A stretch of DNA of 64,000 nt from Histoplasma ohiense (lineage: Eukaryota > Ascomycota > Eurotiomycetes > Onygenales > Ajellomycetaceae). The position numbers were made by a program, and so were the translations under genes. The stretch covers positions 1,674,001 to 1,738,000 of the forward strand of contig JAEVHH010000004.1 in assembly GCA_017607445.1 (NCBI GenBank), in the 5' to 3' direction. Below the pieces are notes generated by a model. The model was not told the DNA's origin. It searched no databases and saw only the letters and a list, made by a program, of their open reading frames with translations. This document shows, one piece after another, positions 49,601-60,700 of the stretch. Each line of letters opens with the position of its first letter. Within the stretch, counting starts at the first letter, position 1.

Positions 49601-51582
49601 ATCTTGAGAATAAGTTTTCTGAAGGCGCAAAACACCCAGGTCAAATTGGCAAGACTCGCGTTCGCACACCAATTTTCCCAAACAAACAACAAGATTGGAT
49701 AGCAAGAAACATATATATGCACCATCAAGGGGAAGGTGAAAATTCTGGAATATTAGAATATCCAAACGTGACATGTACTTTCAGAACAAGGAAAGAGATG
49801 TAAGCAAGAAGCGTCACTGCAAGGGGAGCGCACGCCGCGGGTTGACCGGTGCTTTTGTCCGATCTTCAAGGGGATTTAAAAGAAACGAACGATCAGGGTC
49901 AACGACCAAGTCTGAAAGGCCAGGCGACTCGGTAGATCAACACAGTCTACAACCCCTGCTTGGTGGCACTGATGACTCTAGGCCGGGGGAGGGGCAAAGG
50001 GGAAGGAGGGGAGGAGGCGGGGGGGTTGATGCCACAATTTTGGTAGATCGAACAGGCAAGGCAAGGGTTGGCCGCATAATATGGGGAACCGCGGAGAAGA
50101 TGCGTGCGATCTGACAAGGGCGGTCATTTTTCACGCGCAGGCACAGAGGACAGAGGACAGACAGTAAAAGCCGATAGGAACGACCATCTACTCATGGTAG
50201 TGGGAGACCACGGATGTTTTGTTTTCTCAAGGGGAAAAAAGTAATGAGGTGATGGGCTAACCGCCGTGTAGGGGGTTGGAGGGCGTGCGCAATGGAGGGT
50301 TGGGGAGGTGGCAATAGGCGGCGGAGTGGGTGGAACAAGGAGCCCTCGTTTTTTACTCCTGCACCCGTTCACCGCCCATTATTGCCGCCAACTAAGTGAG
50401 CTAAGGACAGGCATTATTCTGTTAAGAACGAGGACCTGCCCTGCACGTGTGGACTAGGCCTTTGCGAAAAGAAAAGCGAGAGGGTAAAAAAGCAAAGAAA
50501 GCGGGTGAGAGACGTAAGCACCCCGGAAGGGATGGTCCGCCTAGCTGCATATCCCTCCCCATCACCAAAGAAGGTACCACTGGGCAACCCATGCAAAGAG
50601 GAATCGCCTCGATCAGCAGCAAGGTGTCTGCGCTGCGGAGTCCAGTACGTTCAGCCAGCTTTCAGCGGGACTGACGTGAAGAACCATCGAAAACAATCGC
50701 GAGACAACGTGGCCACAAGGACAAGCAACTGAAGAGATTGCGCAGGATTCGAGCGTCCAACACACAATGCGCTCTCCTCACGTGCCAGCCTCAAGGCGTT
50801 GAATCGCGAATATAACAAAGATGAAACGTGGCCCCTGTTGACGCGACGGGTACAGGAGTGCAAAGGCACGGGGAAGTAGGAGAAGTAGAGGGCGACCCAC
50901 CAGACCTCAAGAGCATGTCTGCAACGGCTGCAACGGCGAGAGGAATTCTCTTTTTTTTTTTTTTTTTTTTTTTTGGGTTTCCCCTAAGGAATGAGAGCAG
51001 GTGGTGATGGGCGATGATCAAAGGTACGAGATAAAAAGTGCAAATAGGAAGCAAGGAGCAGCGAAGTAGAACAAAGAGGATCGACCCCAGACGACACCAA
51101 GACGCAACTTAGGAATCACAAGGACGCATGAATAACAACAAAAGCAACGAGGTGCAGCAAGATAGGACGCAAGGAAGATGGAAAGAAGCACCAGAGAAAA
51201 CAGAAGAGGGAAAGCAGAAGAAAAAGGAACGAAAATAACAATACCGGGTGCCACAATACAAGCTGCAAGTGTGCTGTTGCTCAGAGAGTTTCACCCAATT
51301 CTTTTCTTCCTTTAGTCTTCTGCCTTCCGCCCCTCTCGTATTTTGAGCTTTTTCTGGTTCGTCTTTTGCTTTTTCTTCTATCTTGAGGAAGATATTTGCT
51401 TTTTGCTTTTTTCTTGAAGTATTGCACGAAACAGGGAAATGCAAAAGAAGTATTCAGAAGAAACAGAAATGTTTCAGACTCACCGAATCATCAATCTGCG
51501 ACGGCGCTGGTAGCTGCGGATCTTCCTTATGGTACTTGGATGGAGGCGGACCCAAGTTGGCTGGTTGAACCATGGCTGCCAT
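46608..51582 (-). CDS. medA: MedA-like developmental transcription regulator
   Basis: Exons 49565-49289, 49066-48011, 47614-46904 and 46810-46608 are firmly joined (phases 1, 1, 1). A proposed first coding exon, 51582-51484 (MAAMVQPANLGPPPSKYHK...), joins them in phase 0 across a 1.9 kb intron, giving 781 residues. The N-terminal third is Gln/His/Pro-rich. The conserved core at about 305-420 (VQWIAFEYSRDRVKMEY, ACCSKDQYRGNRL, CLRGKRGLIQRAVDSW, RLRSRRVRRMAKL) is the domain shared by Aspergillus Medusa, Magnaporthe Acr1 and Fusarium Ren1, regulators of conidiophore or conidium morphology and of adhesion. A second conserved block (RRKFILVEDPQRGCRVRVKVMLDQVDMKEIPDSYRK) follows. It ends basic and Thr/Ser-rich. 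Nuclear action is inferred. The symbol rests on my recognition of the core, and the first exon is the least certain part. Confidence 0.72.
49566..51483 (-). other. Proposed long first intron of the medA-like gene
   Basis: About 1.9 kb, bounded by donor GTGAGT at 51483 and acceptor CACCAG before 49565, with a GCTGAC branch site near the acceptor. It contains a G-run cluster at about 49983-50026, a T26 tract near 50951-50974 and no protein-like frame. It may instead hold extra exons, or be promoter if translation starts elsewhere. Confidence 0.4.
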
Positions 51583-52929
51583 GGCTTGCTGGGGAGAGCG
51601 GCTTGGGCCTTTAATGTCGAGGCGGCGTGGGAACAAAAGTAGCAGCAGGGGAAAGGAAATGCAGTAGTTTCGTGCAACCGGTCCTGGTACGCTAAGGGGT
51701 TGATATTGGGGGAGGGGAGACCCCTCACCAGCGATGCTCTACAAGAGGATATGAGAGATGGGTAGTTCCAACGGAGGATAGATGAAGAAGAGCCTGACAG
51801 GATCAAGGCTCTTTTTTTCCTTTCCTTTCCTTTCCTTTTCTTTTTTTGGGGGGTGGGGGGAAAGAGATGGGTGGCTTTGTTGATTGTGATTTGAAGAAAC
51901 TCAAGAGTTGGAGTCTAGGAAATGGCTGCTGTGGGAGGGGTTATTAGGCGGCGGGATGGACGAGGATCAGGGCTTGGGGGATCAGTTAAAGCTTCTCTAA
52001 GGGGGTCAACGGCCAAGAGGCTGGAACACTACAGAGCGCGTGTGTATGGGCAGGGAAGGCAGAAGAACAATGGAACAGACGACCATTGGAGGGGGATGAA
52101 GGAGACCACCAGTCTGACAGGCATAAAGATAGTTTGGGACTGGGAAGGGAGGGGGGCGTGTGCGAGTTAGCGCCTGTTAACAGGAGACGGGGGGGGAATG
52201 TTGGTGGCTCTCGCTGGGGCAAAAGAAAAGAAAAACTAGACGGCGCAGTAGAACGAGCGAAGGTACAGTACAAGAATCCGGCCAGAGCAGAAGAAAGAAG
52301 AAAGAAGAAAAGTGGAGGGGTCAGGGAAGCGATTCTTATTATTATTTAGTCTTGCTGCTTGACTCTGCTTAGGGAGGGGAAGCTGAGAAAGCGGAGACTA
52401 ATGAACTCCAGGGGGGGGGAGGATTATGATGTTTGGAAAGAAACTTGGAAGAAATCATCGCCGGGCTCATTAAGAGAGCGCGCGAGAATAAGAATAATAT
52501 TAAAAGGCGAGAAGAGCGTTGCATCAGAAGCGGTTGCTAATTAGCAGTAGATCCAGGCGGCATTAATAATAATACCACCGCCGGGAGGCTTGTTTAGTTA
52601 GCTTGGGTTAGGAAGCAAGACCATCGGAAAAAGAAAAGAAAATCAAAAATAGGTTTGGAAAGACAAAAAAAAAAAAAGAAAAAGAAAAAGTCAAAAAAAG
52701 CAAGAAAAAGACGCAGATGTGAGAAGCTGGTGGAAGCCTTTAGCTGCGAGGTAGCACTGCTGCTATAGGCGAGGATCAGCCTTAGTGATGAACTACGACC
52801 GACTCCGCAGCCCCGTTCAGCCATTCGCAATCCTCTCTCACTGCTCTCAACGTAAGAATGCAACCAGCCCACAGGCAGTTGATGACTGGCATTTCGCCTC
52901 AGCAAAGACCTCGACTGCGGATTCCGCTG

Positions 52930-52982
52930 ATGGTGATGATGATGATGATGGTGACGATGATGATGGCGATGATGATGACGAT
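52930..52982. repeat. (GAT)n trinucleotide repeat
   Basis: Imperfect run of GAT/GGT/GAC triplets; the frame across it reads as an Asp string on the plus strand but has no surrounding gene. Confidence 0.85.
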
Positions 52983-53516
52983 TGCTTTGTTAACGTGTGT
53001 GCAGTCGCGCCCTATATACTATGCACTCGACGCGTTTATTGATATAGATATTGCAGACTTCGCAGTTCCTCGTCCAAGCCCGCCATGGTATATCCACTGC
53101 TTCCGTTCGAACCAACCGCGAATTCGAGAACCTGAAAACGGCAGGGGAGTCGCGGGGCATCTCGACATCCAAAAATAAAAACGAACCCCCCCCCCAAAAA
53201 AAAAAAAACAAAATTAAAAACATTAATTTAACAACAGGCTCGACGGATTACATCCCCATTCAGGAACAGAAAGGTAAACGGCGCTACTGTTTCTTCGTCT
53301 GATCCTCACATTCTGCGTGTTTCTTACCTTCTACACCACACCAGTGGGGAAGTTGATGTGATGCGAAGTTCAACTCCGACTCAGTCAGAAAAGCCTCGGC
53401 GTCGTCTCTTGGAGAAACACAAACTTAGTAGTAGCGAAAAATAAAAATAAGGGAAGATCCTCTGGACTCCGAGGGTACGCGCCTCGTCTTACCATCCTAA
53501 CCCTCCCACCCCCCTC

Positions 53517-53562
53517 AAAAATAAATAAATAAATAAATAAATATAAATATAAATATAAATAT
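53517..53562. repeat. (AAAT)n and (AAATAT)n microsatellite
   Basis: Tandem AAAT units pass directly into AAATAT units. Simple repeat in gene-free DNA. Confidence 0.9.
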
Positions 53563-54325
53563 CAGATCGCAAGGGGCTCATTTTCATATTCCAAGTTCTC
53601 ATCACGCGAAAGTCGCTTTTCTAGGCCCGGTGGCGCAGTTGTTGCTTTTATCTCTTATTGGAACTCGTTGGCATTGTTACTTTGTTTGTACAGATAAAAA
53701 ACTGATGCCAGTGCTCGTCGAAGGAAAGTGGATTCCAACCAGCAGTTGGCGAAGCTGGTACGGAGAACAACACAGTCGCATTTTTCTCGAAAGGACTCCT
53801 CCTATTGTTAAATTGTGCGCTAAAGGTCAAATAATCTAGATCTGAATCGCTTTTCGGTGATATCGTATTATGATACTAGTGAAGTTCTTCTAGGTTACGA
53901 GAGGGGATAATGTGGCTTTTGCCCATGCCATGAAAGAAATAAAGAGGGCCATATTTAAAACAACGGGGAATAGTTCCTCACGCCTCTGAGCTCGATATAT
54001 CCATTTTGTCACACGACACTGTATCCCTAGGATGTGCAAGGACAGATCGTACAACTAATCGCCTTGAGTCTCGGGCCACTGATTATCCGACCGGTGTTCG
54101 CGAGAGATCGTGAACCCTTTCTTGACAAGGGCACGGAACAAGGAGCGTTTGGTTGATTCGTATCCCTGGTTGGATGCTTGAACTTTAATCGAACCACTTC
54201 GTATGGGCAAGACGAACAACACTCAACAATAAGGATGGGATAGAGAGATTCAAGACGTATGAGTGGAGCTGCTACTGTTGCGCTTTCACGTAATTTATCA
54301 CCATCCGTGCGCTGTCGTTCCCTAC

Positions 54326-54784
54326 TCAATACTGCGGATTGTTGAAGTTGAAGCAGTTGATCTCTCCTGCACCAGCAAGAGGGAAAATAAAAAATAAACG
54401 CCAAGGAAAAGAAAAGCAAAGAAAGCCGTTCAGCACTCGCATCATCCCCTTACCCTTCATCCAACCATTTGATCCCCCTGCGTGACGGGATGGATGGAAG
54501 CCTGCAAGCAACCAGGAAAGTTTACTGTCGGTGCGGCTAGATACAGGGAATAATCTCTGCTCCCCCGGCACATACCCGTCCATATCCACAACACCGCGGA
54601 ATTGCGCCGACGCCACGATAATATTAATCCAACTGAACTCTGCAAGTACCTTGAAGTGAAGATGAAATGATTGTCCATGGCTTTCATTTGTTATTTCCAC
54701 GTATGAAACAAGATCTCCTATCGATACTATTTTTCGAGTGGTGATATCTAGATCTCCTGTCGATTCCGTACTTGTACGGAACAT
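54326..54784 (-). CDS. Unassigned 152-codon open frame
   Basis: An ATG-started frame (MFRTSTESTGDLDITTRKIV...) with a varied amino-acid composition in its first 90 residues, including VLAEFSWINIIVASAQFRGVV. The last third is Phe/Pro-rich and looks like read-through of low-complexity DNA. No family is recognised. It may be a small real gene whose 3' part should be spliced, or chance. Confidence 0.22.
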   Translation of the reverse strand: MFRTSTESTGDLDITTRKIVSIGDLVSYVEITNESHGQSFHLHFKVLAEFSWINIIVASAQFRGVVDMDGYVPGEQRLFPVSSRTDSKLSWLLAGFHPSRHAGGSNGWMKGKGMMRVLNGFLCFSFPWRLFFIFPLAGAGEINCFNFNNPQY

Positions 54785-57700
54785 TGCGTCTTGGCTTCAA
54801 TTATGACAGATGGCCGTGGGTAACAACTTGAAATGTTTGACCAACGGCGGAACATGCGTTTTCCAACCGAACAGAAGGGCTATGTTGTTACTTAGGTATG
54901 ATCGATCAACAATCCGAAGCCCAAAAACCACAACAAAAGCCGAGAAAGCCCAAAAAGGTGATCATTCAAATTGCCTGTAGCTGACTGCTGATGATGGTGT
55001 CAATCCAACGTCATCATATCCCAGAATCTAACTGTTGGAGGGACCAGAAGCTCGCTAACCTACCACTTTGTGGTGGTTAACGATTGGTTTAAACTTGAGC
55101 TATGCAAGTTGCATCGATGATACTTCCCGCTTTTATGCCGCCTTTTCAACCACAGTATCATCATGATTATTCTTGTCGTCATCTCCACAACACAAGAAGA
55201 CGGTCTCGATTCTTTGACTTCCACTTTCATCAAGCATTTCCTCCAAGACTTGCTACCTGCTAAAGTAGTTTGACAACCTTGGCCGATCATGCAAACCGTC
55301 CCACTCTAGGCGCGGAAGTACTTCCTTAGTCTTCCTAGCTTCTGTCATCGAACCAGAGCATCCACAAGTGGTGGCCAATTAGGGGCCAGATATCAGTCCC
55401 TCTTTGAGTTGATCACGCCAGAAAGCTCAGCCCTCGGTTATCGGAGAAATAGTATAATGGCGTGATTGTGACTTGAACGACGATGAAACCGTTCTTATTT
55501 ACGGAGTACTTCTTTTCTTTTCGTCAAAACCACGGCTAGCTTTGATTTGCTTTGATTCGCAGAAGCTGCTGAAACTGGAGCTGTCAAGAACATGTTTGGG
55601 ACTTCCTGAATAAACCGACCCATCGCGTTGCCTTAACTATGCGCTTCAACTTGGCCAACGAAGCAGGGTACCAACCTCCGTTCCCAAAAATAGCTGATAA
55701 CTTGTCATCGCCCTTGGAGTAAGCAGGAAAAAAAGAAATTGGACAAGACAAAGACCCCCACATCAACAACCCACTTATCTATACCTAATCCGGGCACTTC
55801 CAAGCCTCGGATGTGCCCCCACGGTGCTACTGCTTACAAGTTACACTGCACAGTCTGACGACTCCTCACGGAGTCCTCAGGTAGCAGTGCGTGGCGCTAC
55901 CCAAAATTAATCCGAAACGCTTCTGTTCAGCCCGTTCAAGTCTTGGCAATGATGGAATAGAGCAACACGCCCGAAAACCACGGCCACAACGTGTCTCCCG
56001 AACAGAGTAAAATGAAAGATGAAGATCAATCATAAAAATCGAGGACGCGGTAAGATTTCGCGACCAGAGAATATACATCAGGATAGTGGGGATGTGACCG
56101 CGGGACTGCTTATCTCCGAAATCACACAACAGACATTTTCTCAGTCCGCGGGACAAACAACACGCGACGCGACGCCAAAAAAGATGATACGCCGTCAGAA
56201 AAAAAAAGGAAAGGAAAGGCTGTGGGAAATTGAGCGCTTGGGCCAGACCTGAGGTCCACTAGGGGAAAGGTCAAAGATACAATGGCATGTCGCACCAAAA
56301 ACTCCAGTAAAATTTGTTCCTCAGCCATGGAAACCGGAAATGGAAATGACGAGAAGAAAGGAGAGAAAATTCCCATAAACTGTGTCAAGAGCCGGTTATC
56401 CAACTTGCAATTTGTCCGTGATGATAATAATGATAAGAATCATTGGCCGTAAGCGGAGAGCACAAGAAAAATATATCACATTCAAGCAAGCTAACGCGGG
56501 GCGGAAAAATAAAATCAAACAAACCAAAAGAGGGGAAGGATGAGCAAATGGATCCATCGAAAATCCGTCTGATTGCAGATCTTGGACGTAATGGCCCACC
56601 TTTGTGGAGAGTTGAACCGTTGTAGGGCATGCCCATAAGCGAAAATGAGGGATCCCTCATTCATAGCCTCAAGTATAGGGTCCGGTTGGCGCCCTCCAGT
56701 CACCACCCTGCTCGCCATTGCAGGCATTTCTTTTAAGCATATTTTAAGCATGTACCACTGGACAGGGGGTGCGCGGGAATTTATTTCGGGGAATCAGGTA
56801 AGTGATCATTTCTTGTGATTCGGAAAGTAGCAAAGCAAAGTCATTTTTGCCTCTCTCGGGAACAGTTGCCCACCAGATTGAACTTTTAACAGTTTTCGTC
56901 CGTTTCTTGAAGACAAAGTTTGTCCCAAACTCTGGAGATCCTGAAGTCAATCGATGAACAGAAACAAAGAAAACGAAGTTCGGGATTGAAACTTGATCTG
57001 ACTCCATCTGAGGGGGGGTTCCTGTCCCAGAACACAAACAGGTCCCAAGAATCGGCCATTTTCTCCCGTTTTGAAAGGTTTTTCGCAGACTTGGAAACCA
57101 TATGACATCGATTCTATATCACATTCTCCGATTCTTGACGCCTGTGGCTGACAGCCCAAGCCACCATATCTTGCCATCCGCCAATCCCGAATTAAAGAAA
57201 ACAAACGTGAAACCATTAGCCCAACCAAGACAAACGGAGGAGAAACTTAGCCTCCAAACATAAAAGGCGAAGTTTTGAAACTCGTTTTCGTGATGCCAGC
57301 GTGCTCGCCCATGAATAAGAAAGAATATCTAATTCGTATCACGATTTTGCTCCGCCACCCAGGGAATAATTAAGCGCATCTTCTTCGTTCTGTGGCTGCA
57401 AACTAAGTTGCGCTCGAAGCACTCTCGTGAATATTCTTGTTTTGGAGCTCTTCTACCCACCCGCTGATGGATGAGAGGCTAAGCACAGTTCGTGTCTGAG
57501 GGAAGCCAACGATAGCGCCAATTGCAACGGGGATTTGGAATTGAAAGCAAAAGAACAGAAAAGAAAATACAAATGCAAATGAAAAAGATACAAGCCTCTC
57601 ATTGTCAATGTACTGGGGGGGGGGGGAAAGTCCTAAACCGTTATCCCTGGCCAGGATCCATCGCGTCTCTCGCGCTTCTTTTGCACAAGAACCGTGCATA

Positions 57701-60700
57701 CCCTGTCTGCTCAATCGATGTTCCCTGCAACATCCAATTTAGACTCATCAGGGAATCTAATTTTCAGGGGACACAAGGGTGTTGTTGTTCTACACACTTC
57801 GTTCACATGTCCAAGCTCAAAAAATAAAGCAGGACGCCAGGATAGGATAAGGTTCAACAACACGCATCACATCGGCCCATATGCCATTCCATTTCGTGCT
57901 CTTGGCCAGCGACATACTAAATGGGTAATGGCGCAAGAACCACGAATTTCCAGTGCCGTTGGCTTGCTATGCTGGCTCCGTCGATGTACGCCACAAGCCA
58001 CCATGCCAGAAGTGGATCGGGATGTTCGGATTGGCATTTATTATTACCCCGTTGCCTGAAAGGCTGAAACGACGTCACGAGGGACAAGCGCAAAATATAA
58101 GCTCTGTTGGAAGGAATTGACGTTAGTTGCGAATTAAGAACCAGACAATGTTTGAAGTTTTATACAGCTAACCACCATTTTCATAACACCGACGCTACGG
58201 ATAGCTTTTCAGCGCGTTAAATCGGACGAAAAGAGGGTGGTGACCTTAGTCCTCAAAGCCCATGTCTTGAGGACATTCTAACCGAAGGTCAGTCATCGAA
58301 TGAGACAATGAAGATATCCATTTTGAAGGTGGGTATTAGCGAAGATATGAATGTGGTTTTCTTTTTACAAACGGTCATTTCCCTTGCGCAATCGGGAGGT
58401 TAATAGGTGGTTTTACGAACATCATAACTAAACTTTAGGCATCCTTTCGGACCTGCGAGCCCTATTAGATTTCTACGATGTTGAACTATAAATACAACTT
58501 GATTTACTAGTGTGGGAATGAACGGAGATATTACCCGCAAGTTCCACAACGCTCGACATCACGAAAATGGACGGGGAATACGGGGGAAATATGTCACTAC
58601 TCCGTACGCAGAAAGCTATTGCACTGACAATTTTCTAACGGGAAAGAACCTATAGTACAAGACACGAAAAAGCCGGCACAAATTCTGCTGACAATTGCCC
58701 TATACCATATTATGACATGAAGATTCCTTTTGGTGTGTCAACAGGGATTACGTTCCCCCACTTCAATGGCTTTTTGTTCGGGGTCACTAAGTACGGCCAG
58801 GGTGTAGACATTGGGGAGGCCCCCCTGGGCATTAAGGGTTCCATCCCCGGAAAAATAGTGGACAGAACTTAGAAGCTCCAGTTATCAGTAAAAGCCAAGG
58901 GGGTTGAGCTCCCGGATCGACCCTAGGAATCTAGTACGTGGCCCTCCCCTTCGCTTCTTCCCACACACCCCCCCTGTGATCCGCAACATGGAAACGCCAT
59001 TTTTGGCGCTCCGAAACGGCGAAACCTGGAGCTTCATTCGGCACGGCTAGAGCGGCGCAAAAGGTTACGATGTCATAAGTACCAGTCCATCTAAATTCCT
59101 GAAACGATGAGTTTCGTCTTGCAAAAAGTTGTCTCCTTGTTTGAGACAAATCCAAGCACCCGCGAAATCCGGGATTATTTTCTCAAAAATTAGTTTGTCA
59201 GAACATAATCATGAGCATATCATGAGCATTGAAAAATTATTAGGGTTGGTCTGAAATCTAATGCCACGCCCCCTGAAAATTTTTCTGAGCGAGCGACAAC
59301 CCAGTTTGTCAATGTGACTTGGACGGGATGAGAGAAGCGAGTTGATCAATCTCTCCGACCAGTAATATCGCAACAGCTGAGTGCTTGCCCCTCTGAGCCT
59401 CAAAAATGATAATGATTGACAGACCGGCAAATGCTGCCAGCGTTGCATCGTAATGAAACATGGACGAGCGCGTCGGACTCGCTCTGATGATTTCACATCA
59501 ACCTCTAGTCTTCCCTTTTCACTTCACGGCTCTTGAGACTTGCATTGATTGGCTTGACAGATGGAATCCTTGCCAATTCATGGTTAAATAATAGCCAGGG
59601 TTGGAACGAGGCCCTCAAATAACGCTAAAAATCCTCCTCTGTTAAGCGCTAAGCTGGAACAGATATGGCTGATTTCACCCTAGTGCTGATCAATAGCCAT
59701 AGCAATTTCCAAACCTCGCCGGACCCTCTTTCTTTTTTCTTTTTTGATTTATTTTCTGATGCAGATTTAGAACGCGGGAACGCATACGGAGAAAGGTGAC
59801 AAGCTCCGCGAAGGTCTATGTAGTATGGATGGGCTTCAGGCTTGCTTTCTCCCCAATAGTCCGACAAAATGAGGCCCAGTCCAGCTTAACGAAGGCGTCG
59901 GATAAAGAAATTGCCGTTGAACCGAGCCGACAATCAATTAAAGAGAAGAGACCCTCGAGCGGGGCCATTTCTAGCATCCGTGGTGCCTTCGGCCGTTGTC
60001 TTGGCCGGCAGTCAGAAGTTGAGGCATTTTGCAACACTGATTTATTGACGATGCATTAACGAAAGCATTGCCTTATGAAAACAGTTTGAATGCCACCGCC
60101 TTACACCGTAGAGGCACAAATCTAGTATCGGGGATTATTATGGACGGGAATGTGCATGAATTTCAAGATATTTCGGGCCTCAAGTGGTTTGATACGAACG
60201 AAAAGTTGTTGTCCGTCTGGGCTCTAACTGAAACAAGAAGGTCATGTCTCTGACTCAATCACTCAGTCTCAAAATTCAAGGAAGAATCTGCAAAGCCTTC
60301 TGGTTTTTTTGTTTTTGAACAAAAATGAAGGCAACAAAGATTGGTTCTGTCTCTTTTCTTTCCCTCTTGTTGGTGCGCTAAACTCGAGAAGGAAGGCGAT
60401 GGTTGTAAAAGTTGTCAGAAACTCCCCAACAGGATGAAATCACCACAGGCGGGCGAATCATATGGTACCCGTTGGAGCACGCGAAACATGCAATGCTGCG
60501 CCAACCAACAAGTACCGAGTGCGCCAAGTCGCCGGAGAGAATTTGAAACTCGAAGGAGGCGTTGGCTACGAACACGCGAGAGGTTATTTATTGACTGGTC
60601 AGTCTCCCCGCTTCCGTCAAACATTCCAGAATCGGTCTGTCGTGAAGCACACTCAGGCCATTCTTAAAAGTTGATTAAAATTGTCGTGAAGGGTATGCTA

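Larger units (their letters stand above)
51583..54325. other. medA upstream / leader region
   Basis: About 2.7 kb upstream of the proposed medA start. It is purine/pyrimidine rich (CCTTT repeats at 51817-51847, A-rich at 52620-52710), with a GAT-type trinucleotide repeat at 52930-52982 and an (AAAT)n/(AAATAT)n array at 53517-53562. No gene is supported. Confidence 0.55.

Noticed and set aside
50720..50800. B-box-like GGATTCGAGC (minus-strand tRNA 3' end)
   Set aside because: The 5' acceptor stem and anticodon arm could not be paired.
51454..51636. Earlier TTG start extending the proposed medA exon
   Set aside because: ATG at 51582 begins a Met-Ala-Ala leader, and the extra residues have no supporting context.
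53626..53700. A-box-like TGGCGCAGTT suggesting a tRNA gene
   Set aside because: No matching B box and no acceptor stem downstream.
55440..55510. Plus-strand stretch resembling a tRNA 5' half (AGTATAATGG)
   Set aside because: No B box or closing stem within 100 bases.
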